DNA of 64,000 nucleotides from Gammaproteobacteria bacterium (GTDB taxonomy: Bacteria; Pseudomonadota; Gammaproteobacteria; JAABTG01). A program made the translations under genes and the position numbers. The notes under the pieces were generated by a model that was not told the DNA's origin, searched no databases, and saw only the letters and a program-made list of their open reading frames with translations. The stretch spans positions 248,001-312,000 of the forward strand of contig JAXHLS010000006.1 of the NCBI GenBank assembly GCA_034522055.1. The letters run 5' to 3'. Of this stretch, positions 25,464 to 33,718 are shown piece after piece; within the stretch, counting starts at the first letter, position 1, and every line of letters begins with the position of its first letter.

Positions 25464-28340
25464 GTGGAGGCGCACTACTCGCCCGGGATGCGGGTCGAGA
25501 TACGAGATGCCGAGTGGCGGGTCCGGCAGGTGGACCGGAGTTCCGACGGAGGTCATCTGCTCACTTGTGAGGGGCTGTCCGAACTCGTGCGCGGGCGGGA
25601 GGCGCGCTTTCTCACCAGGCTGGAGGGACAGGTCCGGGTGCTGGACCCTCGGGATACGGTCCTCGAGGACGACACCGCCAGCGGTTATCTCGCCAGCCTG
25701 CTCTATCTCGACACGGTTATCCGCAAGACCCCCGTCTCTGGGAAGCGGATTCACATGGGCCACCGGGCCGCTCTCGATCCCCTGCCGTTTCAGCTGGACC
25801 CGGCGGTGCAGGCCCTCAGCCAGCCCCGTTCCCGCATCCTTATCGCCGACGCCGTGGGTCTCGGCAAGACCCTGGAGGCCGGGATCCTGGTCTCCGAACT
25901 CATCGCCCGGGGGCGCGGCCGGCGCATTCTCGTGCTGGCGGTCAAATCCATGCTGGCCCAGTTCCAGCAGGAGTTCTGGAACCGATTCACCATCCCCCTG
26001 GTGCGCCTGGATTCCCTCGGTCTGCAGCGGGTGCGCAACCGCATTCCCGCCAACCACAATCCGTTCCACTACTTCGACCGCAGCATCATCTCCATCGACA
26101 CCCTCAAGCAGGACATCGAGTACCGCCACTACCTGGAACAGGCCCACTGGGACATCATCATCATCGACGAGGCCCACAACGTGGCCGACCGGGGCAGCCG
26201 TTCTCAACGCGCCCGCCTGGCGCGGCTGCTGGCCACCCGCTCGGATACCCTGATCATGCTCTCGGCTACCCCCCACGATGGCAAGGCCCGGAGCTTTGCC
26301 AGCCTGGTGAACATGCTGGATCCTACGGCCATCGCCAACCCGGACGACTACCAACACGAGGATTTCCGGGACAAGGGCCTGGTCATCCGTCGCTTCAAGG
26401 CGGACGTCAAGGACGACCTCGGGGGCCACCTGCCGGAACGGCAGATAGCGGTGGTCAAGACGCCGGCTTCCTTGGAAGAAGAGGCCGCCTACGCCGAGTT
26501 GGAGGGCGTTACATTCCATACACTGGATGGCCGTCGGGGCGGGGGCGGAGCCCAACTCTTCCGCACCACCCTGAAGAAGGCCCTCTACTCCAGTCCCGCG
26601 GCCTGTCTCGGCACCCTGGAGAACCGGACACGACGCCTGGAGCAGCGGCAGCCCACGCCTGAGATCGCGGCTGATCTGGACAAGCTCCACGGGCTGCGCC
26701 TGGCCGTGGAGGCCATCGCACCGGCACGCTTCAGCAAGTACCAGCGCCTCCTCGCTCTCCTCGGCGATGGTGGCGAGGGCCTTGGCTGGACACCCAACGA
26801 ACCCGGGGACCGCCTGGTGCTCTTCACCGAGAGCCTCAGGACCCTGGAGTTCCTGGAGGCACGGCTCCCCAAGGATCTCGGGCTCAAGAAGGGCCAACTC
26901 GACGTGCTCCGGGGCGATCGGCCGGACCGTGAGTTGATGGAGGTGGTGGAGGCCTTCGGACGCGGGGACAGTCCTGTCCGCCTGCTGCTGTGCTCGGACG
27001 TGGCGGCGGAGGGCATCAATCTCCATCACCTGTCCCACCGCCTCATCCATTTCGACGTCCCGTGGTCGCTGATGCTGTTCCAACAGCGCAACGGCCGCAT
27101 CGACCGCTACGGCCAGCAGCACCGGCCCCAGATCCGTTACCTGATCACGGAATCCACCAACCCGCGCATCCAGGGCGAGCAGCGGGTGCTGGAGATCCTC
27201 ATCGAGAAGGACGAGCAGGCCCAACACAATATCGGCGACCCTTCCGAGTTCCTCGGTCAGTACACGGTGGAAGGGGAAGAGGACAAGGTGGCGGAGATCA
27301 TCGAGCAGCAAGACGATGACCTGGCGGCCCTGTTCGCCCGGATCCTCGATACCCAGCAGGCCGCGGCGGCTGCGCCGCTGAAACAGTTCACTCCGCCCGC
27401 CACCCCGAGCAGGACCCTGACGGAGGTGGCGGCAGAGGGTTTCAGTCTCTACGAGGACGACTTCCACTATGCGGCCGCCGCCCTGGAGTGGCTGCGGGCC
27501 TGCGGCGTGCTGCTCCAGGCCGAGGTGAACCAGGAAGCCCGCCGCGTGGCCCTCACCGCCCCGCCAGACCTCCAGCAGCGCCTGCGCCGCCTGCCGCCCG
27601 AGTCCCGCCCCGAGGGCGACCGCTTCATCCTCAGCGCCGACACCCGGCTCATCCAGGAGGAGTTGCGCCAGCGCCGGGACGAGGACAGCCTCTGGGCCCA
27701 GCGTCAGTATCTCTGGCCTTTGCACCCGGTGATGGAGTGGCTGGCCGACCGGGCCCTGAACGCCTTCGGCCGCCATACCGCTCCGGTCCTGCGTTTGCCG
27801 GGCCGGCTGGCCGCCAATGAGTCCGCTTTCCTCGTCCAGGGCGGCTTCCCCAATCGCCGCGGTTACCTGTTGGTCCAATCCTGGCTCGGCGTCCTTCTTC
27901 GCGACGGCGAGGTGGTGGAAGAGCTGGCGCTGGAACCCTTCATCGCGCGCCTCGGCTTGGCCCCCGGCCAGGTGCCCAACCGGGGCATCGCCGGTGATAC
28001 CCGCTTCCTGCAGGAGCAGCTGCCCGGGGTCGTGGATCGGGCCGACGAGCGCCTGCGTGCCCACAAAAAAAGGGAAGAAGTGGGGATAAACGAGCAGCTC
28101 AATCGGCAGATGGAGGCCATGGACAGCCTCAAGCAACACCATGTTCAACAGCTCGATCTCGAGCTGGCCGCCAGCGACCAGCCCGATACCTTCAAGGCGC
28201 GGCGCCGTGATGAGCGCATGGCCCACATCGAGCGCATCTTCCAGGACTACGAAGACTGGCTGGAGGATACCCAGCTCACCGCCGACGAACCCTACCTCCA
28301 GGTCATCGCCGCCTTCACGGGGCAGGAGGCACAGCCGTGA
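25464..28340 (+). CDS. SNF2-family helicase, DrmD-like
   Basis: A 958-residue protein with a GTG start behind aaggagcaggg. Motif I is ADAVGLGKTLEAG near residues 128-140. The DEAH box lies at 235-238 (IIIIDEAHNVADRG), followed by SATPHDGK. The helicase C-terminal part at about 509-555 has SDVAAEGINLHHL and QQRNGRIDRYGQ. This is a SNF2/RapA-type translocase. DrmD of class 1 DISARM and DpdE are relatives by domain. A four-base overlap (GTGA) with the methyltransferase gene and the shared strand support a DISARM-like pair. Probable role: ATP-driven DNA translocation in phage defence. The exact family name is an inference. Confidence 0.85.
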   Translation: MEAHYSPGMRVEIRDAEWRVRQVDRSSDGGHLLTCEGLSELVRGREARFLTRLEGQVRVLDPRDTVLEDDTASGYLASLLYLDTVIRKTPVSGKRIHMGHRAALDPLPFQLDPAVQALSQPRSRILIADAVGLGKTLEAGILVSELIARGRGRRILVLAVKSMLAQFQQEFWNRFTIPLVRLDSLGLQRVRNRIPANHNPFHYFDRSIISIDTLKQDIEYRHYLEQAHWDIIIIDEAHNVADRGSRSQRARLARLLATRSDTLIMLSATPHDGKARSFASLVNMLDPTAIANPDDYQHEDFRDKGLVIRRFKADVKDDLGGHLPERQIAVVKTPASLEEEAAYAELEGVTFHTLDGRRGGGGAQLFRTTLKKALYSSPAACLGTLENRTRRLEQRQPTPEIAADLDKLHGLRLAVEAIAPARFSKYQRLLALLGDGGEGLGWTPNEPGDRLVLFTESLRTLEFLEARLPKDLGLKKGQLDVLRGDRPDRELMEVVEAFGRGDSPVRLLLCSDVAAEGINLHHLSHRLIHFDVPWSLMLFQQRNGRIDRYGQQHRPQIRYLITESTNPRIQGEQRVLEILIEKDEQAQHNIGDPSEFLGQYTVEGEEDKVAEIIEQQDDDLAALFARILDTQQAAAAAPLKQFTPPATPSRTLTEVAAEGFSLYEDDFHYAAAALEWLRACGVLLQAEVNQEARRVALTAPPDLQQRLRRLPPESRPEGDRFILSADTRLIQEELRQRRDEDSLWAQRQYLWPLHPVMEWLADRALNAFGRHTAPVLRLPGRLAANESAFLVQGGFPNRRGYLLVQSWLGVLLRDGEVVEELALEPFIARLGLAPGQVPNRGIAGDTRFLQEQLPGVVDRADERLRAHKKREEVGINEQLNRQMEAMDSLKQHHVQQLDLELAASDQPDTFKARRRDERMAHIERIFQDYEDWLEDTQLTADEPYLQVIAAFTGQEAQP

Positions 28341-31300
28341 CCTGGGCGGGGATCATCAACGACAACGAGTTCTACTCCGAGCATTACCTCTCCGAGGTTT
28401 TTCTAGGCGACATCAAGGAGGCCATGGACCAGTGGCAGCAGGCCGAGACCGCGGCCCGCCAGACCGCCGAGGACTCCGGCAGGAAGGGCCAGCTCCCGGA
28501 CCACGAGCTGGCGCCGTGGAACCGTCTCGGCCGCATGGGCCACGCCTACGTCCAGGGGCTCTCCATGCTGGAGCGCGAGCGCGACCCGCAGCGCCGCGTG
28601 GAGGCCCAGCGGGAGCTGGTGCGGGAGTTGCTGTCGGCCCTGGGCTACGACTGGTCGCCGCGCCGGGTCCCTGCCGGCGACGAGGCGGAGTTCCCGGTGC
28701 TGGCGGAGTACCAGGATGCCACCGGTGCGCCGTTCTTGTGGGCGGTCCAGGCGGTGCCCCTGGAGGAGCCGGACACGGATCCCCTGGCCGTGCCTCTCCA
28801 GGAGCAGCAGTTCCTCACCCTGGGCCCCACGCCGGTGCCCAAGGTGCTGGCCGACGGTAGCGGCCTGGTGGACTGGCAGGGGGCGCTCGCCCGTTTCATC
28901 TTCGCCCAGCCTCGCCCGCCGCGCTGGGTGCTGCTGGCGAGCCCCCGCCAGTGGCTGTTGGTGGACCGCGCCAAGCTCGCCCAGGGCAGGGTGCTGCGCT
29001 TCGACTGGGTGGAACTCTTCACCCGCCGCGAGACCGAGGCCCTCAAGGCCGCCAGCGCCCTGGTGCACCGGGATTCCCTGGTGGCGGGTGACGGCCAGAG
29101 CCTGCTGGACACCCTGGAGGAGAGCGCTCACAAGCATGCCTACGGGGTCTCCGAAGACCTCAAGTACGCCTTGCGCGAGTGCATCGAGCTGCTGGGCAAC
29201 GAGGCCGCCGGCCAACTCATCGCCACCGCCCAGGCCCAGAAGAAGGGCATCTATTCGGGCCAGCTGGACCCGGGCCAGCTGAGCCTGGAATGCCTGCGCT
29301 ACATGTACCGGCTGCTGTTCCTCTTCTACATCGAGGCCCGCCCGGAGCTGGGTTACGCCCCCATGGCCTCGGAGACCTACCTCACCGGCTACAGCCTGGA
29401 CCACCTGCGGGAGCTGGAGCTGGTTTCCCTTACCCAATCTGCCGAGCAGCAGGGCCGCTACTTCCACGATTCCCTGCGGACCCTGTTCAGGCTGGTCCAC
29501 GAAGGCTATCAGCAGGCCCAGGGGGACCTGCTGGCCCGTAACACCGGTGGCGACGCCTTCACCATGGCGCCCCTGCCCTCCCATCTCTTCGACCCGGAGC
29601 GCACACCCCTTCTCAACCGGGTGGTGTTCACCAACGTCACCCTGCAGCAGATCATCCGCCTCATGTCCCTGTCCCGGCCGGCCAGGGGGCGCCGGCGGCG
29701 CGGGCGGATCTCCTACGCCCGCCTCGGCATCAACCAGCTGGGGGCCGTCTACGAGGCTCTGCTCTCCTACCGGGGGTTCTTTGCCACGGAAGACCTCTAC
29801 GAGGTCAAGCGTGCGGGCGACCCCAACCCGGATGCCCTGGACACCGGTTACTTCGTCAAGGCCGAAGAGATCGAGCGTTACAAGGACGGCGAGCGGGTCT
29901 ACGACCGCGACGAGGCCGGCCACCGCGTGTTGCGCCGTCACCCCAAAGGGCGGTTCCTGTACCGCCTGGCGGGGCGGGACCGCCAGAAGTCGGCGTCCTA
30001 CTATACCCCCGAGGTCCTCACCCGCAGCCTGGTGAAGTACGCCCTGGCCGAACTCTACAAGGAGCAGTTGGACCCGTTGCCCGATGATGCCGCCCGCGCC
30101 GAGCGGGTGCTCGGGCTCAAGATCTGCGAGCCGGCCATGGGCTCCGCGGCCTTCCTCAACGAGGCCATAGACCAACTCGCCGACAAGTACCTGGCCCTGG
30201 CCCAGAGCGCCCGGGATGAACGTATCAGCCAGGCCGACTATGCCCGCGAGAAACAACGGGTGAAGATGTTCATCGCCGACAACAATGTCTTCGGCGTGGA
30301 CCTCAACCCTGTGGCAGTGGAGTTGGCCGAGGTGTCCCTGTGGCTGAACGCCCTGTCCGCGGACCGCTTCGTGCCCTGGTTCGGCCTCCAGCTGGTGAAC
30401 GGCGATTCCCTCATCGGCGCCCGCCGCGAGACCTACCCGTCGTCGAGTCTCGCCAGGCGCGCGAGCGACCCCGAGTCCTGGCTCAAGTGCCCCCCGGAGC
30501 GCACCCCCCTGGGCCAGCCGCGGCCGGACGGCCGCGTATGGCATTTCCTCGTGCCCAACACCGGCATGGCCCGCTACACCGACAAGGTGGCGAAGGCCCT
30601 GCATCGCGAGGAGATCAAGGCCATGGACCGCTGGCGCCGGGAGTTCACCCGGCCGTTCTCCCGGGAGGAGCGGGAGCGCCTGGAGATCCTGTCCGCCCGC
30701 ATCGACGCCCTGTGGGACGAGCACGCCGCGAGCCTGGGCCGCCTGCGCGCGCGCACCACCGATCCTTACGGCGTCTACGGCCATGAGGCCAGTGGCACCC
30801 GGACCAGCCTTTCCTTCAAGGACGAGGCCCTGGCCGGCGAACTCTATGCCCTGTACCAGAAGAACGCTACGGCCTATCGCCGCCTCAAGCTCGCCATGGA
30901 CTACTGGTGCGCCCTGTGGTTCTGGCCCCTCGAGCGCCACGAGGACCTGCCGGACCGCGAGGAGTTCCTGTTCGACCTGGAGAACCTGCTGCTGGGTGAC
31001 ACCGTGGCCGCCGGCCCGAAGTACGAGGTGCGGGACCTGTTCCCGCCCACCCAGGACCAGGAGGAGGGCAGGCGCTTCATCAATCGCTTCGGGGTGGTGA
31101 ACCTGGAGGCCCTGTTCAAGGCTTTCCCGCGCCTCCGGCAGGCCCACGAAATGGCCGGCAGGCGCCGCTTCCTCCACTGGGAGCTGGAGTTCGCGGATAT
31201 CTTCGCCGGGCACGGCGGCTTCGACCTGGTGCTGGGGAATCCGCCGTGGATCAAGGTGGAGTGGGAGGAGAGCGGGGTGCTCGGCGACCACGAGCCCCTG

Positions 31301-33244
31301 TTCGTGCTGCGCAAGTTCACGGCCAGCAGGCTCAACGAGCTGCGGGAGGAAACCTTCCACCGCCTGCCAGAACTCGCCGCCGCCTGGCGGACCGAGTACG
31401 AGGAGGCGGAGGGGGCGCAGAACTTTTTAAACGCTCAGGTGAACTATCCCGAGCTGCGGGGAGTGCAGACTAACCTGTATAAGTGCTTCCTGCCACGCGC
31501 GTGGCATATTGGCAACGACCAGAGTATCGCGGGTTTTCTCCACCCGGAAGGGATTTACGACGATCCGAGAGGTGGCTCTTTTCGAACGGAGGTCTACTCA
31601 CGCCTGAAGGCACATTTTCAGTTCCAAAATGAAAGAAAGCTGTTCCCCATCGGTAATCGAAACACGTTCAGTATCAATCTTTATGGTTGTGATGCGCGTG
31701 ATATCCCAGACTTCATTACTTTGGCGAACCTATTTGCAGCTCGCACCATTGACTTCTGCATGAACCACGATGGCAGTGGTATCCCAGGCGGAATTAAGAC
31801 CGAGGACGGGTCTGATTGGAATGAGGAAGGCCATAGGGACCGGATCGTTCCTGTAAGCAAGAAAGAATTGGACCTTTTCGCACGCCTCTATGACGAGGAA
31901 GGCACTCCCGCCATGGAAGCACGACTGCCTACCCTGCATACCCGTCAGCTTCTTTCAGTGCTGGAGAAATTCGCCGCCCAGCCACGCCGGCTGGGGGACC
32001 TCAAGGGCGAGTACTTCTCCACGGTCATGTTCGACGAAACCTATGCGCAGCGAGACGGCACCATTCGCCGCGAGACTCGCTTCCCCAAGGATGCAAAGGA
32101 GTGGGTCCTCTCCGGTCCCCACTTCTTCGTCGGCAATCCCTTCTTCCAGACTCCAAAACGCGTATGTGAGACGCATCGAGCGTATGAGAGGCTAGACTTG
32201 GAGACTCTGCCCGACGACTACCTGCCTCGCACCAACTACGTCCCCGCCTGCTCGCCGGACGAGTATGCCGCGCGAACGCCGAAAGTGCCGTGGATCGAGC
32301 CGGGGGAGAGCGAGCCAAGGCGCGCAACGGAATGCTTCCGTGTCAACGTTAGTCGCGGACTAAGTCAATCTGGCGAGCGTACTCTTCAAGGCTCGCTGAT
32401 GCCTAAGCAGACGGCACACATAGACGGCGTGTTCAGTGTCGCGTTGAAGAGTTTGACCCTCGTTCCAATTCTAGCTTCACTTTGGGCTTCTCTACCCTTT
32501 GATTTCTTTGTAAAGACGACGGGGAAGAGTGATTTCAGAGGTGATCTTGCAAAATGGCTTGCTATTCCCTCTGAGGCGGAGGATTCAATCCCCCTTCTAG
32601 CGAGAATTTTGGTTCTCACGTGTCTGACCAAGCACTTCGCTGAGTTGTGGAAAGGTTCTTGGCGAGATGAATTTCGGAGTTCGTCCTGGGCGGTCGCATC
32701 TACGTCGGATGCAGCTATCCGCTTACCTGTCGAATTTTTTAGCGAACTCAGACCTGATTGGAACCGCCACTGCGCCCTCCGCACCGACTACTCCCGCCGC
32801 CAGGCCCTGTTGGAGATCGACGTCCTGGTAGCCCAGGCCCTGGGGCTCACCCTCGAAGAGTTGCTCACTGTCTACCGTGTCCAGTTCCCTGTCATGCGAC
32901 AGAACGAAGCCGATACCAGGTACGACATGAAGGGCCGCATCGTCTTCACCCCCAGCAAGGGCCTGGTGAACGTGGGGCTGCCGCGTAAGGCGCGGAAGAA
33001 GGACCCGGGGGATGGCATCCACTACGGCATCCAGGCCCCGGGCCGCACCGAGCAGGGCATCGCCCTCGGCTGGGAGGACGTGCGCGACATGAAGGAAGGC
33101 GTGGTCACGAAGATCTTCATGGACGATACCCTGCCCGGCGGACCGTTCGAGCGCACCGTGGAATACCACGCCCCCTTTTACCGCCCGGACCGGGAGCAGG
33201 ACTACCGGGTGGCCTGGGATTTTTTTCGGGACAATCGCCAATAG
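28337..33244 (+). CDS. Giant N6-adenine DNA methyltransferase, DrmMI-like
   Basis: A 1635-residue protein with a GTG start overlapping the SNF2 stop. SAM-binding motif I is CEPAMGSAAFLNEAI near residue 598, preceded by YYTPEVLTRSLVKYAL. The catalytic motif IV is GNPPWIKVEW at 968-971. The 370 residues between motifs I and IV form a large insertion. The N-terminal 250 residues are a separate alpha/beta domain, possibly nuclease-like as in type IIG enzymes, but I see no clear catalytic triad. Expected role: methylating host DNA to mark self. The C-terminal 50 residues are duplicated in diverged form at 36431-36580. Bases from about 31430 to 32750 are less GC-rich than the rest, so the target-recognition part may have been exchanged. 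Confidence 0.85.
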   Translation: MTWAGIINDNEFYSEHYLSEVFLGDIKEAMDQWQQAETAARQTAEDSGRKGQLPDHELAPWNRLGRMGHAYVQGLSMLERERDPQRRVEAQRELVRELLSALGYDWSPRRVPAGDEAEFPVLAEYQDATGAPFLWAVQAVPLEEPDTDPLAVPLQEQQFLTLGPTPVPKVLADGSGLVDWQGALARFIFAQPRPPRWVLLASPRQWLLVDRAKLAQGRVLRFDWVELFTRRETEALKAASALVHRDSLVAGDGQSLLDTLEESAHKHAYGVSEDLKYALRECIELLGNEAAGQLIATAQAQKKGIYSGQLDPGQLSLECLRYMYRLLFLFYIEARPELGYAPMASETYLTGYSLDHLRELELVSLTQSAEQQGRYFHDSLRTLFRLVHEGYQQAQGDLLARNTGGDAFTMAPLPSHLFDPERTPLLNRVVFTNVTLQQIIRLMSLSRPARGRRRRGRISYARLGINQLGAVYEALLSYRGFFATEDLYEVKRAGDPNPDALDTGYFVKAEEIERYKDGERVYDRDEAGHRVLRRHPKGRFLYRLAGRDRQKSASYYTPEVLTRSLVKYALAELYKEQLDPLPDDAARAERVLGLKICEPAMGSAAFLNEAIDQLADKYLALAQSARDERISQADYAREKQRVKMFIADNNVFGVDLNPVAVELAEVSLWLNALSADRFVPWFGLQLVNGDSLIGARRETYPSSSLARRASDPESWLKCPPERTPLGQPRPDGRVWHFLVPNTGMARYTDKVAKALHREEIKAMDRWRREFTRPFSREERERLEILSARIDALWDEHAASLGRLRARTTDPYGVYGHEASGTRTSLSFKDEALAGELYALYQKNATAYRRLKLAMDYWCALWFWPLERHEDLPDREEFLFDLENLLLGDTVAAGPKYEVRDLFPPTQDQEEGRRFINRFGVVNLEALFKAFPRLRQAHEMAGRRRFLHWELEFADIFAGHGGFDLVLGNPPWIKVEWEESGVLGDHEPLFVLRKFTASRLNELREETFHRLPELAAAWRTEYEEAEGAQNFLNAQVNYPELRGVQTNLYKCFLPRAWHIGNDQSIAGFLHPEGIYDDPRGGSFRTEVYSRLKAHFQFQNERKLFPIGNRNTFSINLYGCDARDIPDFITLANLFAARTIDFCMNHDGSGIPGGIKTEDGSDWNEEGHRDRIVPVSKKELDLFARLYDEEGTPAMEARLPTLHTRQLLSVLEKFAAQPRRLGDLKGEYFSTVMFDETYAQRDGTIRRETRFPKDAKEWVLSGPHFFVGNPFFQTPKRVCETHRAYERLDLETLPDDYLPRTNYVPACSPDEYAARTPKVPWIEPGESEPRRATECFRVNVSRGLSQSGERTLQGSLMPKQTAHIDGVFSVALKSLTLVPILASLWASLPFDFFVKTTGKSDFRGDLAKWLAIPSEAEDSIPLLARILVLTCLTKHFAELWKGSWRDEFRSSSWAVASTSDAAIRLPVEFFSELRPDWNRHCALRTDYSRRQALLEIDVLVAQALGLTLEELLTVYRVQFPVMRQNEADTRYDMKGRIVFTPSKGLVNVGLPRKARKKDPGDGIHYGIQAPGRTEQGIALGWEDVRDMKEGVVTKIFMDDTLPGGPFERTVEYHAPFYRPDREQDYRVAWDFFRDNRQ

Positions 33245-33304
33245 CGCCGAAACGGCGGGCGGCGATGCATGAGCAGGAAACCAAAGAATAGGACGAGATG
33301 ACAG

Positions 33305-33718
33305 ATGGACCCCAAGAGCGTTGATGAGTGGATGGCCGTGGCAAAGGAGCGACTTGAAGATGCTAGGGCGGTGAACCAAGGAGTGCCGAATTCCGTCGGC
33401 GCCGCTTATCTGGCAGGGTACGGTGTAGAGTGTGGTCTCAAGGCCTATTTAGATTTTCAAGAAACAGCGATCCCGAAAGGCCGAGATGGACATGACTTGC
33501 TGAATCTGATGCGTATGGCCGGGTTGCAACTGAGCAGAGCCGCCCCGGCACAAGATCAATCGTGGTTGATCGAGAATTGGAGCGTGGATTGGCGCTACCG
33601 TCGAATGGCCGACCCACCAATCACAAGCTCGAAGAAATGCGTGGAGGCGGCTGGAAAGCTTCAAGCCTATGTCAGTAAGTTGATCGCCCGCCAACGCAGT
33701 TCTAGGACTAGACGATGA
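33305..33718 (+). CDS. HEPN-domain-like protein, 137 aa
   Basis: A small helical protein. AAYLAGYGVECGLKAYL near residues 33-49 and GHDLLNLMRMAG are typical of HEPN proteins paired with nucleotidyltransferases or large ATPases. HEPN domains are often RNases or their partners in toxin-antitoxin and abortive-infection systems. The usual RX4-6H catalytic motif is not evident, so this copy may be a non-catalytic or atypical member. The stop overlaps the start of the next ATPase gene, so the two form a pair. It begins 60 bp after the methyltransferase stop. Confidence 0.7.
   Translation: MDPKSVDEWMAVAKERLEDARAVNQGVPNSVGAAYLAGYGVECGLKAYLDFQETAIPKGRDGHDLLNLMRMAGLQLSRAAPAQDQSWLIENWSVDWRYRRMADPPITSSKKCVEAAGKLQAYVSKLIARQRSSRTRR

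Noticed and set aside
25389-31360. Very long minus-strand frames (945 and 985 codons) opposite the SNF2 and methyltransferase genes
   Set aside because: Same reason: strong third-position GC on the coding strand keeps the antisense frame open. The plus-strand proteins carry clear catalytic motifs.
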